DNA of 35,626 nt from Actinomycetota bacterium (GCA_021324595.1 JAJPIV010000038.1:1-35626), one strand, 5' to 3'. Counted from the first letter of the stretch, positions 6,943-15,897 are shown. A program made the numbers and translations. Notes: a model not told the origin generated them from the letters alone.

Positions 6943-8636
6943 TGGCGCGCGCGCGGGCACGCGTGCCGGGGACCGAGGCTCGGGCCGGGAGGTTCGACGG
7001 CCCGAGCCTGATCCCGGCCCTGCAGGCGATCCAGGAGCGGCTCGGCTGGCTGCCCCGCGAGGAGCTGGCCGCCTTGTCGCGCGAGGCGCGCAGGCCGCTC
7101 TACGAGATCCAGGGGCTGGTCTCGTTCTACCCGCATTTCCGCACCGAGCCGCCGGCGCCGGTGACCGTCCGGGCCTGCCGGGACCTGTCCTGCTGGCTCC
7201 GGGGGGCCGCCGGGCAGGCGGCTGCGCTCCGGCGCGAGCACGGGCAGGACCGCGACGTGGAGATCACCGAGGTCTCCTGCCTGGGCCGCTGCGACCTGGC
7301 CCCAGCGATCAGCGTGAACGAGCGGCCGGGCCCGGCCGGGCGGGCACCGGACCTGATCGCCGCGGCGCGCCAGGCGGCTGACCCGGGCGCCGCGCCGGGA
7401 GGGGCTGGCCGGCCCGCCGAGGGCGCGCGCTGGCCGAACGATCCCTACGCCGACGCCGCCGAGCACTACGGGGTGCTGCGGGCGGTGCTCTCCGGCGAGC
7501 TCGGCGGGGCCGACGTGATCGCGGCGCTGAAGGACTCCGGGCTGCGCGGGATGGGCGGTGCCGGGTTCCCGGCCGGGCGCAAGTGGGAGATCGTCGCGGC
7601 GCAGCCGGCCGCGCCCAAGTACGCGATCTGCAACGCCGACGAGTCCGAGCCCGGCACGTTCAAGGACCGGCAGATCCTGGCCACCCAGCCGCACCTGGTG
7701 CTCGAGGGGCTGCTGCTCGGCATGCTGGCCACCGGGGCGCAGGAGGGCTGGGTGTTCATCAGGCACGAGTACGGCCCGGAGGAGGAGATCATCCGCGCGG
7801 AGATCGAGTCGCTGCGCGCGGCCGGGCTCGCCGGGCCGGACGCCGGGGGGAGCGGGCGGCGACTGTCGGTCGAGGTGTTCACCTCCCCGGGCGGCTACAT
7901 CCTCGGCGAGGAGTCGGCGCTGATCGAGTGCATGGAGGGGCACCGGGGCGAGCCCAGGAACAAGCCCCCGTTCCCGGGCAGCTACGGCCTGCACGGCCAG
8001 CCGACGCTGATGAACTCGGTCGAGACCTTCGCCCACGTCCCGGTGATCGTCCGGCGCGGCGCGGACTGGTGGCGGGCGCAGGGCGCCGGGGAGCACTCCG
8101 GCCTGAAGTTCTTCGCGGTCTCCGGGCACGTGGAGCGGCCCGGCGTCTACTGCGTGCCGATGGGCACGACCGCCCGGCAGCTGATCGAGCTGGCGGGCGG
8201 CGTCCTCGGCGGCCGGGCGCTGGCGGCCTTCCAGCCGGGCGGCGCGTCATCGAACTTCCTCGGGCCGGACAGCCTGGACGTGCCGCTCGACTTCCACACG
8301 CTCGCCGCGGCCGGCTCGATGCTCGGGTCCGGGGCGGTCGTGGCCCTGGCGGAGGGCACCGACCTGCTCGCCGCCGCCACGAACGTGCTGCGGTTCTTCC
8401 GCGACGAGTCGTGCGGCAAGTGCGTGCCGTGCCAGGTCGGCTCCGCCAAGGCGCACGAGATCCTGTCCGGGCTGCTCGCCGGGGGCGGCGGGGCCGCCGA
8501 CGTGGACGGCCAGGTCGGCGAGCTTGAGCAGGTCATGCGGCGCACCTCGATCTGCGGCCTGGGCCAGGTGGCCCTCGGGCCGGTGATGAGCGTCGCCCGT
8601 CTGGCGGGCGGGAACGGGGGCGGCCACGGGGGCTGA
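6942..8636 (+). CDS. fdhB: NuoE-NuoF fusion, NADH-binding subunit of the formate dehydrogenase
   Basis: This diaphorase module passes electrons between NAD(H) and the Fe-S chain of FdhA. The N-terminal 24-kDa/NuoE-like domain has [2Fe-2S] ligands near residues 80, 85, 114 and 118. The NuoF-like domain follows, with the NADH/FMN loop GMGGAGFPAGRKW and the ADESEPGTFKDR motif. Its C-terminal [4Fe-4S] ligands are ESCGKCVPC (about 492, 495, 498) and C539. Fusion of the two subunits is known in NAD-dependent formate dehydrogenases. Its start overlaps the fdhA stop (TGATG), indicating coupled translation; a GTG at 6939 is an alternative start one codon earlier. It could also serve the neighbouring AOR, which lacks its own electron partner here. 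Confidence 0.92.
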   Translation: MARARARVPGTEARAGRFDGPSLIPALQAIQERLGWLPREELAALSREARRPLYEIQGLVSFYPHFRTEPPAPVTVRACRDLSCWLRGAAGQAAALRREHGQDRDVEITEVSCLGRCDLAPAISVNERPGPAGRAPDLIAAARQAADPGAAPGGAGRPAEGARWPNDPYADAAEHYGVLRAVLSGELGGADVIAALKDSGLRGMGGAGFPAGRKWEIVAAQPAAPKYAICNADESEPGTFKDRQILATQPHLVLEGLLLGMLATGAQEGWVFIRHEYGPEEEIIRAEIESLRAAGLAGPDAGGSGRRLSVEVFTSPGGYILGEESALIECMEGHRGEPRNKPPFPGSYGLHGQPTLMNSVETFAHVPVIVRRGADWWRAQGAGEHSGLKFFAVSGHVERPGVYCVPMGTTARQLIELAGGVLGGRALAAFQPGGASSNFLGPDSLDVPLDFHTLAAAGSMLGSGAVVALAEGTDLLAAATNVLRFFRDESCGKCVPCQVGSAKAHEILSGLLAGGGGAADVDGQVGELEQVMRRTSICGLGQVALGPVMSVARLAGGNGGGHGG

Positions 8637-8664
8637 CCTGCCCGCCGCCCCGGCCGCCGGCGGG

Positions 8665-9897
8665 ATGCCGGCGCGGCCCCGGGAGTTCTTCGCCACCAAG
8701 ACGGTCGCGCAGGCGCTGGCCGGCTTCCGCCCGGCGCGGCGCACGGGCGAGACCAGCGTGCCGCTGGACGAGGCGCTCGGCCGGGTGCCCGTGGCGCCGG
8801 TCACGGCCCCGCACCCGCTGCCCGGGTTCGCCCGGTCCACGGTAGACGGGTTCGCGGTGCGGGCCGCGGACACCTACGGCGCCTCCGAGGGGCTGCCCGG
8901 CTACCTGCAGGTCACCGGCGCGGTCGCGATGGGCGCCGAGCCGGCGGTGAGTGTCGGCCCGGGGACGGCCGTGAGCGTGCCCACCGGCGCGGTGCTCCCC
9001 GCAGGCGCCGACGCCGTCGTCATGGTCGAGCACACCCAGGAGGCGATGCCCGGCATGATCGAGGTGGTCAGGCCGGTCGCGCCGGGCGAGGGCGTGGTGC
9101 GCGCCGACGAGGACGCGGCCGCCGGGGCGGAGCTCGTCCCGGCGGGACGGCCGCTGCGTGCCCAGGACCTGGGCATGCTCGCGGCGGCCGGCGTGACCCG
9201 GGTGGCGGTCCGCGCCCGCCCGCTGGTCACGATCGTCTCCACCGGCGATGAGGTGGTGCCGCCTCGGACCGCCCGGCTGCGCCCCGGCCAGGTCCGGGAC
9301 GCCTGCGCGGTCGCCCTGGCCGGGCTGGTAGCGCAGGCGGGCGGGGAGCCCGCCTGCGCCGGGATCGTCCCCGACGATCCCGGCGCGCTGGAGGCGGCGC
9401 TGCGCGCCGCGCTGCCGGCCAGCGACCTGATCGTGGTCTCGGCCGGCTCGTCGGTCGGAGCGCGGGACGAGACCGCGGGCGTGGTCGGCCGCCTCGGCGC
9501 GCCCGGCATCTGGTGCCACGGGCTGGCGATCAAGCCGGGGAAGCCGACGCTGCTCGCCGAGTGCGACGGGGTCCCGGTGATCGGCCTGCCCGGCAACCCG
9601 CGCTCGGCCCTGGTGGTCTTCCGCCTGATCGGGATGCCGCTGGTGCGGCTGATCGGCGGGTGCACCGCGCCGCCGCCCGAGCCGGTCGCGCGGGCGCGGC
9701 TGGCACGCGGCCTCGCGTCGGCCGCGGGCCGGCTGGACGTGGTCCAGGTGCGGGTGCGCGACGGCGTGGCGACTCCCCTGTTCGGCCCGTCGGCCCTGCT
9801 GTCGGTGCTCACCGCCGCCGATGGCTACCTGGTGATACCGGACGAGGCGACCGGCCTGGCCGAGGGGGCCGAGGTCGAGGTGACCCTGTACCGGTGA
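8665..9897 (+). CDS. moeA: Molybdopterin molybdenumtransferase MoeA (first paralogue)
   Basis: MoeA inserts molybdate or tungstate into adenylylated molybdopterin. The 410-residue protein has the expected domain order. The catalytic region STVDGFAVR contains D61, matching the conserved Asp of the MDGYA motif. The central nucleotide-binding part has STGDEV and SAGSSVGARDE, then KPGKP and GLPGNP, and a C-terminal beta-barrel. It lies 28 bases after fdhB in the same direction. A second MoeA follows at once, and in organisms with tungsten enzymes MoeA paralogues are thought to divide metal specificity. Which metal this copy handles cannot be read from the sequence. Confidence 0.93.
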   Translation: MPARPREFFATKTVAQALAGFRPARRTGETSVPLDEALGRVPVAPVTAPHPLPGFARSTVDGFAVRAADTYGASEGLPGYLQVTGAVAMGAEPAVSVGPGTAVSVPTGAVLPAGADAVVMVEHTQEAMPGMIEVVRPVAPGEGVVRADEDAAAGAELVPAGRPLRAQDLGMLAAAGVTRVAVRARPLVTIVSTGDEVVPPRTARLRPGQVRDACAVALAGLVAQAGGEPACAGIVPDDPGALEAALRAALPASDLIVVSAGSSVGARDETAGVVGRLGAPGIWCHGLAIKPGKPTLLAECDGVPVIGLPGNPRSALVVFRLIGMPLVRLIGGCTAPPPEPVARARLARGLASAAGRLDVVQVRVRDGVATPLFGPSALLSVLTAADGYLVIPDEATGLAEGAEVEVTLYR

Positions 9898-9946
9898 GCG
9901 CTCGCGCGGGCCGCCCGCGCCGGCGGGCGTATCGTGGACCACGGCG

Positions 9947-11857
9947 ATGGCAGACAGTCCCTTCCTCCGCGACGTCCCGGTCGCCCGGGCCATGCAGGCC
10001 TGGCGCGCCGCGCGCGAAGCCGCCGGCTGCCCGGCCAGGGTGCCCGCCGTGCGGGTCCCGGTCCAGGATGCCGCCGGGCTGGTGACCGCCGAGCCGGTCT
10101 GGGCGGCCCGCTCCTCCCCCGCCTTCGACGCCGCCGGGATGGACGGCATCGCGGTCCGGTCCGCGGACACCATCGGAGCCAGCGAGACCACCCCGGTGCT
10201 GCTGCCGCCGGAAGCCTACGACCGGGTGGACACCGGCGACCCCATGCCCCCCGGCCGGGACGCCGTCGTGATGCTCGAGCACCTGCACTTCCACGGTGAT
10301 GCCGCCGAGCTGCGCGCCGCCGTCCCCCCGTACCAGCACGTCCGCTCGATCGGGGAGGATGTCAGCGCGACCGAGCTGCTGCTGCCCGAGGGGCACCGGC
10401 TGCGGGCCACGGACGTGGCCGCCGCGGCCGCTGCGGGCGCCACCGACCTGGCCGTGCGGCGCCGCCCGGTGGTGGCCGTGCTGCCGACCGGGGACGAGGT
10501 GCGGCCGATCGGCGCGCCGACGGCAGTCGGCGAGATCACCGACACCAACTCGCTGATGCTGGCCACGCTCGCCCGCGAGGCCGGCTGCGAGGCACGCTGC
10601 CTGCCGATCGTGCCCGACGACCCGGAGCGGCTCGCCGCGGCGGCCGCCGCCGCGGCGGCCGGCTGCGACCTGCTCGTCATCGTGGCCGGGTCGAGCGCGG
10701 GCCGCGACGACCATACCGCCCGCGTGGTCGCCCGGCTCGGGACGCTGGCCGTGCACGGCGTCGCGGTCCGGCCGGGGCACCCGGTGGTGCTGGGCGTGGC
10801 GGGCCGCACCCCCGTCCTCGGCGCGCCGGGCTACCCGGTCTCCGCGGCGCTCACCTTCGACATCTTCGCCGCGCCGCTGCTGGCCGAGTTGCAGGGAACC
10901 GCGCCGCGGCAGCGCCCGCGCGCCACGGCCAGGCTCGCCCGCAAGCTCGCCTCCCCCCTCGGCCTGGACGACTGGGTCCGGGTGCGGCTCGGCGTGGTGA
11001 ACGGGACCACGGTCGCCACGCCCCTGCCGCGCGGCGCCGGCGTGCTCACCTCGCTGGTCCGCGCCGACGGGCTGCTGGTCATCCCCGCCGCGCTCGAGGG
11101 GCACCATCCGGGCGAGGTCGTCGAGGTGGAGCTGCTGCGCGGCATCGAGGAGGTGCGGCGCACGATCGTCGCGATCGGCTCGCACGACCTCGTGCTCGAC
11201 CTGGCGGCCTCGGCGCTGCGGGCCGAGGACCCGGGGATCACCCTGGCCTCCTCGAACGTCGGCTCGCTCGGGGGGCTGGTCGCCCTCCGCGACGGCCTGT
11301 GCCACCTGGCCGGGTCGCACCTGCTCGACCCGGCGAGCGGCGAGTACACCCTGCCCTACCTCGACCGGATCCTGCCGGGATCCGGCGCCAGCGTCGTCCG
11401 GCTGGTCCACCGCGAGCAGGGCCTGATCGTGCCGCGGGGCAACCCGCGGGGGCTGGCGGGGATCGAGGACCTGGCCCGGCCGGGCGTCCGGTACGTGAAC
11501 CGCCAGCGCGGCGCGGGCACCCGGGTCCTGCTCGACTACGAGCTCGCCCGGCTGGGGATCGGACCGGACGCGATCGACGGCTACGCCCGCGAGGAGCCCA
11601 CTCACCTGGCGGTCGCCGCCGCGGTGGCCGCCGGGCGCGCCGACGCGGGGCTGGGCATCCACGCGGCGGCGCGCGCCTTCGGGCTGGGCTTCGTCCCGGT
11701 CGCCACCGAGCCCTACGACCTGGTGGTCGCCGCCGGGGAGCTGGACGGCCCGCTGCTCGCGCCGCTGTGGGAGCTGCTGCGGTCGGACCGGTTCCGTAAG
11801 GCGGTCGATGACCTCGGCGGGTACTCGACCGCGGAGATGGGACGGCGGATCCGCTGA
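9947..11857 (+). CDS. moeA2: MoeA fused to a PBP-like (COG1910-type) ligand-binding domain
   Basis: Residues 1 to about 400 are a full MoeA: MDGIAVRSAD at the catalytic site, LPTGDEVRPIG, VAGSSAGRDDH, RPGHP and GAPGYP. From about 404 to 636 a periplasmic-binding-protein-like domain follows, without signal peptide, so it acts in the cytoplasm. Its marks are HREQGLIVPRGNPRG (488-502) and NRQRGAGTRVLLD (518-530). The same motifs occur in the divergent regulator at 11862-12776, showing common origin. This architecture is known in archaea and bacteria. The domain probably binds an oxyanion or a cofactor intermediate, but the ligand is not proven. It starts 49 bases after moeA1 and ends 4 bases before the converging regulator gene. 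Confidence 0.92.
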   Translation: MADSPFLRDVPVARAMQAWRAAREAAGCPARVPAVRVPVQDAAGLVTAEPVWAARSSPAFDAAGMDGIAVRSADTIGASETTPVLLPPEAYDRVDTGDPMPPGRDAVVMLEHLHFHGDAAELRAAVPPYQHVRSIGEDVSATELLLPEGHRLRATDVAAAAAAGATDLAVRRRPVVAVLPTGDEVRPIGAPTAVGEITDTNSLMLATLAREAGCEARCLPIVPDDPERLAAAAAAAAAGCDLLVIVAGSSAGRDDHTARVVARLGTLAVHGVAVRPGHPVVLGVAGRTPVLGAPGYPVSAALTFDIFAAPLLAELQGTAPRQRPRATARLARKLASPLGLDDWVRVRLGVVNGTTVATPLPRGAGVLTSLVRADGLLVIPAALEGHHPGEVVEVELLRGIEEVRRTIVAIGSHDLVLDLAASALRAEDPGITLASSNVGSLGGLVALRDGLCHLAGSHLLDPASGEYTLPYLDRILPGSGASVVRLVHREQGLIVPRGNPRGLAGIEDLARPGVRYVNRQRGAGTRVLLDYELARLGIGPDAIDGYAREEPTHLAVAAAVAAGRADAGLGIHAAARAFGLGFVPVATEPYDLVVAAGELDGPLLAPLWELLRSDRFRKAVDDLGGYSTAEMGRRIR

Positions 11858-11861
11858 GGGC

Positions 11862-12776
11862 TCACTCGAGCAGCCGCACCGTCCCGGTCCCGGCCAGGTC
11901 GTAGCCGCCCAGCTGCGCCTGAGCCGCCCGCACGGCCTGGTCGGTGACCGCCTCAAGCAGCGGCTCGGCCCGGGCCAGCGCGCTCTCGGCGAGCACCAGG
12001 TCGTACTCCTCCCACAGCAGCGGCACGAAGTGAAGGCCGAGCGCGGTGGCTGCGGCCCGCACGCCCAGCCCGGCGTCGGCCGCGCCCGAGGCCACGCACA
12101 GTGCCACCTCCAGGTGCGAGCCGACCTGCGGGCCGGGTGCGGCGTCCGCCGGCAGGCCCGCGTCGGCGAGCAGCCGGTCGAGCAGCACCCGGGTGCCCGC
12201 GCCGGGCCGGCGCCGGGCCAGCCGCAGCCCGCGCAGGCTGGCCGTGCCGCGCACGCCCCGCGGGTTCCCGGGTGGCACCAGCAGCCCCTGCTCGCGCCGC
12301 CACAGGTGGACCAGCGCCGGACGGCGGCCGCGCAGCAGCGTCCGGGCGAACGGCGCGTTGTAGCCGCCCGAGACGTGCCGGAGGTGGATGACTGCCGCGT
12401 CTGCGGTGCCCCGCCACAGCGCGGTCAGCCCGTGCAGGCTGCCTCGGGCGCCCGAGGTGGTCACTGACCCGCTCGCCCGGGCGAGCGCGAGGTCGAGGGC
12501 CGGGTCGTCGCTGCCTGCCAGGCGCAGCGCCGCGGGGCTGCCGAGCAGCAGCCGGGCAGCCCGCAGCCCACCGTGGGCCACCCGCGCCCGGCGCCGGTCG
12601 CCGGGGACGATGACCCCGGCCTCCGCCAGCCGCCGGTAGGCGCGGCTCACGGTGGAGACGCTCGTGCCCTGCCGCCGCGCCGCATCCCTGATGCTCGGCA
12701 GCGCCGCCCCGGGGACCAGCGCTCCCGAGACGACGTCCGCGGCGATCTGCTCGCTCAGGTCCAGGTATTTGCCCAC
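11862..12776 (-). CDS. GntR-type regulator with COG1910 PBP-like sensor domain
   Basis: About 304 residues. The N-terminal winged helix-turn-helix (about 1-65: KYLDLSEQIAADV, then ALPSIRDAARRQGTSVSTVSRAYRRL) is GntR-like. The rest is a PBP-like domain containing RREQGLLVPPGNPRG and RRPGAGTRVLLD, clearly homologous to the tail of the adjacent MoeA fusion. A sensor of molybdate, tungstate or a cofactor form that controls the divergent wtpABC genes is the natural reading. The GTG at 12776 is preferred over the ATG at 12878. A GGAG lies 7 bases upstream of the GTG, and the longer form would start back-to-back with wtpA, leaving no promoter, and would add about 34 low-complexity residues. Confidence 0.85.
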   Translation of the reverse strand: MGKYLDLSEQIAADVVSGALVPGAALPSIRDAARRQGTSVSTVSRAYRRLAEAGVIVPGDRRRARVAHGGLRAARLLLGSPAALRLAGSDDPALDLALARASGSVTTSGARGSLHGLTALWRGTADAAVIHLRHVSGGYNAPFARTLLRGRRPALVHLWRREQGLLVPPGNPRGVRGTASLRGLRLARRRPGAGTRVLLDRLLADAGLPADAAPGPQVGSHLEVALCVASGAADAGLGVRAAATALGLHFVPLLWEEYDLVLAESALARAEPLLEAVTDQAVRAAQAQLGGYDLAGTGTVRLLE

Positions 12777-12878
12777 TGCCTTGCTCCGGGTGCCACCGCC
12801 GGGCGGCCGGCCATTCCGCGGCGCCGCTCCCCGCACTATGATTGCGCCAGTCTGTACCAGCTCAGATGGGGATAGCAT
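12777..12878. promoter_or_regulatory. Divergent promoter region between the GntR-type regulator and wtpA
   Basis: This 102-base gap separates the regulator start (leftward) from the wtpA ATG (rightward). TATGAT at 12837-12842 is a good -10 candidate for wtpA and would give a leader of about 30 bases. A GGGG at 12868-12871 could serve as a weak ribosome binding site. The palindrome GCATATGC (12875-12882) covers the wtpA start codon. No convincing -35 was found. An operator for the regulator probably lies here but cannot be fixed by eye. Confidence 0.4.
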
Positions 12879-13877
12879 ATGCCGCGCCGATCCGCCCGCC
12901 TCGCCCGCTGGGCGACCGCCGCCAGCCTCGCCCTCGCGGCCGCCGGATGCGGCTCGGGCTCACCCGCGGCCGGGCCATCCGGCCTGCACGGCACGCTGAT
13001 CGTGTTCGGCGCGGGCACGCTCGCCGAGCCGTTCGGCAAGGAGATCGCCGCGTTCACCCGGCTGCACCCTGGCGTGACCGCCCGGTCGCAGTTCGGCGCG
13101 AGCGCCACGATGGTCAAGGACGTCACCGAGCTCGGCGACCCGGCGGACGTGGTCGGCGTCGCGGACTACTCGCTGATCCCCAAGCTCATGTTCAGCGGCG
13201 CCAGGCCCGCCGCCACCTGGTACGTCGGCTTCGTGTCGAACCAGATCACCTTCGCCTACACGAGCAGGAGCAAGGGCGCGAGCCAGATCACCCCGCGTAA
13301 CTGGTACCGTGTGCTCGCCGAGCCCGGCGTGCGGATCGGCCGCTCCACCCCGTCCGCCGACCCGTCCGGCTACCAGATCCTCCAGATGCTCCAGCTCGCC
13401 CAGGGCTATTACCACGACCCGCGCCTGGCGGCGGCGGTGCTGCGGAACTCCCCCGCGTCCCGGGAGGCAGACACCGAGACCTCGCTGCTCGGCGCCCTGG
13501 AATCGGGGCAGATCGACTACCTGGCGATCTACCGCTCGGACGCGCTGCAAAACCACCTCAGGTACCTCGCCCTCCCGGCCCAGATCAACCTGTCCGATCC
13601 CGCCCTGGCGCCTCACTACGCGACCGTGACCGTGCACTCCGCGCTGGGGGCGCTGACCGGCAAGCCGATCATCTACGCGCTGACCATCCCGTCCGCCGCC
13701 CCCGACAAGGCGGTGGCGATCCAGTTCATCAGGTTCGTGCTCGGGCCCCGCGGGCAGGCGATCATGCGCGGCAGCGGCTTCACGGTCATCGCGCCGGCCC
13801 TGGCGGCCCCCCGCGCCTCCGCGCTCCCCGCCCCGCTGCGGCCGCTCACCACCTCCTGGACCTCCCCGGCCGGATGA
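12879..13877 (+). CDS. wtpA: Tungstate/molybdate ABC transporter substrate-binding lipoprotein, WtpA-type
   Basis: This is an extracytoplasmic oxyanion-binding protein of 332 residues. A basic N-terminus, a hydrophobic stretch and the lipobox LAAAGC (C24) mark a lipoprotein anchored to the outer face of the membrane. The body follows the WtpA pattern: FGAGTLAEPF, VTELGDPADVVGVADYSLIPKLM, NWYRVLAEPGVRIG, DPSGYQILQMLQLAQ, DYLAIYRSDALQ and LPAQINLSDP. This pattern is best known from archaeal tungstate transporters and differs from classical ModA and from TupA. Permease and ATPase genes follow directly. The adjacent AOR gene supports tungstate as the physiological cargo; molybdate binding is also likely. 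Confidence 0.9.
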   Translation: MPRRSARLARWATAASLALAAAGCGSGSPAAGPSGLHGTLIVFGAGTLAEPFGKEIAAFTRLHPGVTARSQFGASATMVKDVTELGDPADVVGVADYSLIPKLMFSGARPAATWYVGFVSNQITFAYTSRSKGASQITPRNWYRVLAEPGVRIGRSTPSADPSGYQILQMLQLAQGYYHDPRLAAAVLRNSPASREADTETSLLGALESGQIDYLAIYRSDALQNHLRYLALPAQINLSDPALAPHYATVTVHSALGALTGKPIIYALTIPSAAPDKAVAIQFIRFVLGPRGQAIMRGSGFTVIAPALAAPRASALPAPLRPLTTSWTSPAG

Positions 13878-13890
13878 CGCGCAGGACCCG

Positions 13891-14718
13891 GTGACCTCCG
13901 ACGAGCGGCCGCGCGCCCTGCCGGGGGGAGCGTTCGGCGCGCTGCTGTGGCTGCTCGGCGGGCTCCTGCTGGCGTTCATCATCGTGCCGGTCGCCCGCCT
14001 CGCCTCAGCCGTGCCGCCGGAGACGGTCGCCCGGGCTGCCGCTGCCGCCCAGGTCCGGGACGCCACCCTGCTCAGCCTGCAGGATGCGGCGATCACCGCC
14101 GTGATCGCGACCGTGCTCGGGGTGCCGCTCGGCTACCTGCTGGCCCGGGGCGGCTTCCGCGGCCGGGGGGTGGTCGCCGCCGTGGTGGACCTGCCGCTCG
14201 CGGTCCCGCACACGGTCGCGGGCATCGCCCTGCTGTTCACGTTCGGCCGGACCGGCTGGATCGGCGCCCCGGCCGCCCGCCTGGGCGTGTCCTTCTACGG
14301 GTCCCAGTGGGGGATCGTGACCGCGATGCTGTTCGTCAGCGCGCCGTTCGCGGTGAACAGCGCCCGGATCGCGTTCGAGGGCATCGACCCCCTGCTCGGC
14401 GGCGCGGCGCGGACCCTCGGCGCGACGCCGTGGCACGCCTTCCGGCGGGTCACGCTGCCGCTGGCCGCGCGCGGCGTGCTCACCGGCGCGGTGCTCGCCT
14501 ACGCCCGGTCGATCAGCGAGTTCGGCGCCGTGGTGATCCTCGCCTACTACCCGGTCACCGCCCCGGTTGAGATCTACAACCTGTTCCTGTCGGCGAACCT
14601 CACCCAGTCCGCCGCCGCCGCGGTGGTGCTGCTGCTGGTCGCGATGGCCACGTTCCTCGTGCTGCGGACGCTCGCCTCGGGGCGGCTGCTCGCGCGGGCC
14701 GGCGATGGCGCCGGGTGA
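13891..14718 (+). CDS. wtpB: Tungstate/molybdate ABC transporter permease
   Basis: This 275-residue integral membrane protein has about six hydrophobic segments. The cytoplasmic EAA loop reads TLGATPWHAFRRVTLPLAARGV, followed by SISEFGAVVI, typical of ModB/WtpB/CysT permeases. It forms the membrane channel for the oxyanion delivered by the upstream lipoprotein. The GTG at 13891 lies 13 bases after the wtpA stop; no better start is near. Its 3' end overlaps the ATPase gene by 14 bases, so the three transporter genes form one translationally linked unit. Confidence 0.9.
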   Translation: MTSDERPRALPGGAFGALLWLLGGLLLAFIIVPVARLASAVPPETVARAAAAAQVRDATLLSLQDAAITAVIATVLGVPLGYLLARGGFRGRGVVAAVVDLPLAVPHTVAGIALLFTFGRTGWIGAPAARLGVSFYGSQWGIVTAMLFVSAPFAVNSARIAFEGIDPLLGGAARTLGATPWHAFRRVTLPLAARGVLTGAVLAYARSISEFGAVVILAYYPVTAPVEIYNLFLSANLTQSAAAAVVLLLVAMATFLVLRTLASGRLLARAGDGAG

Positions 14719-15796
14719 GCCAGGAGCAGGCCTGGCCGTCCGCGGCCTGACCGCCCGGGCCGGCGCCTTCGAGCTCGCCCCGGCCGACCTTGACGTGGCC
14801 CCCGGCCGGGTGCTCGCGCTGCTCGGCCCGTCCGGCTCGGGCAAGACCACGCTGCTCCACGCGATCGCCGGGCTCATCCCCGCCCGGTCGGGCACGATCG
14901 CGCTCGCCGGGCGCGACCTGACCGCGCTGCCCCCGGAACGGCGCCGCCTCGGCGTGGTCTTCCAGCGCCCCGCGCTGTTCCCGCACCTGAGCGTGGCCGG
15001 GAACGTCCGCTTCGGCCCGCGGGCTCGGGGCCGGGCGGCCGCCGCCCCCGGGGACCTGCTGCAACGGCTCGGCATCGCGCACCTGGCCGGGCGTTCACCG
15101 CGCTCGCTCAGCGGCGGGGAGTCCCAGCGGGTCGCGCTCGCCCGCGCCCTCGCGGTCAACCCGGCGATGCTCCTGCTCGACGAGCCGCTGTCAGCGCTCG
15201 ACCTGCCCGCGCGCGAGGACCTGCGGAGCGTGATCCAGGGCGTCCTCGCCGGGCTGGCGATCCCGGTGATCTACGTCACCCATGACCGGGACGAGGCGCT
15301 GAGCCTCGGCGACGACGTGGCCATCCTGGCCGGCGGGGCGATCCGGCAGGCAGGCCCCGCAGAGGAGGTCCTGGCCCGGCCCGCTCACCCGGCTGCCGCG
15401 CGCCTGCTCGGCTGGCGCGACCTGGGATCGGGTACGGTGCGCGCCGGGGCGATCACGGTTGGCTCGCTGACGCTCACCGTCCCGGAGGGCACCCCCGACG
15501 GCCCCGCCGAGGTGTTCTACCGCCCGGAGGAGGTCACCGTCCGCGCCTTCGACCCGGGCGCCCACGCTCCCGGCCCCGCGGCCACGTTCGCCGCCCGGGT
15601 GGAGCGGATCGTCCCCACCGCCCCCCTGGCCCAGGTCCACCTGGCGGGACCCGTGCGAGTCACGGCGCTGCTGCTGCGCCGGGAGATGGCCGGCCCGCCG
15701 CTGCGCCCGGGGGGGCAGGCGTGGGTGACCCTCGGCGCCCTGCGCGCCGTGCCCTCCGGCGGGCCCGGCGGCGCCGCCCGTGGCCGGCCGCCGTGA
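14705..15796 (+). CDS. wtpC: Tungstate/molybdate ABC transporter ATPase
   Basis: This 363-residue ATP-binding subunit drives oxyanion uptake. All ABC motifs are seen: Walker A GPSGSGKTT, Q-loop VVFQRP, signature LSGGESQRVALARAL, Walker B LLLDEP, D-loop SALD and switch THD. From about residue 235 a TOBE-type regulatory domain follows, as in ModC/WtpC, where oxyanion can bind. The ATG at 14705 overlaps the end of the permease gene; the open frame continues upstream only as an overlap with wtpB. The C-terminal 15 residues are Gly, Ala, Arg and Pro rich and probably disordered. Confidence 0.9.
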   Translation: MAPGEPGAGLAVRGLTARAGAFELAPADLDVAPGRVLALLGPSGSGKTTLLHAIAGLIPARSGTIALAGRDLTALPPERRRLGVVFQRPALFPHLSVAGNVRFGPRARGRAAAAPGDLLQRLGIAHLAGRSPRSLSGGESQRVALARALAVNPAMLLLDEPLSALDLPAREDLRSVIQGVLAGLAIPVIYVTHDRDEALSLGDDVAILAGGAIRQAGPAEEVLARPAHPAAARLLGWRDLGSGTVRAGAITVGSLTLTVPEGTPDGPAEVFYRPEEVTVRAFDPGAHAPGPAATFAARVERIVPTAPLAQVHLAGPVRVTALLLRREMAGPPLRPGGQAWVTLGALRAVPSGGPGGAARGRPP

Positions 15797-15897
15797 TGCG
15801 CCCGGAATGGCCTTCCCCTGGAAAGAGATCTCGCCAGAGATACTTGTGTCGCTCTACGATGTGCATGGGAAGATTCCCTCCAGGCAAGGAGGCCGCA

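Noticed and set aside
4315-6960. Very long open frame on the minus strand
   Set aside because: It is the complement of fdhA in a GC-rich genome; it is rich in Arg, Gly, Val and His with no domain, while fdhA on the other strand is clearly real.
12777-12878. N-terminal extension of the GntR-type regulator to the ATG at 12878
   Set aside because: It would start back-to-back with wtpA and leave no promoter; the GTG at 12776 has a ribosome binding site and begins at the HTH domain.
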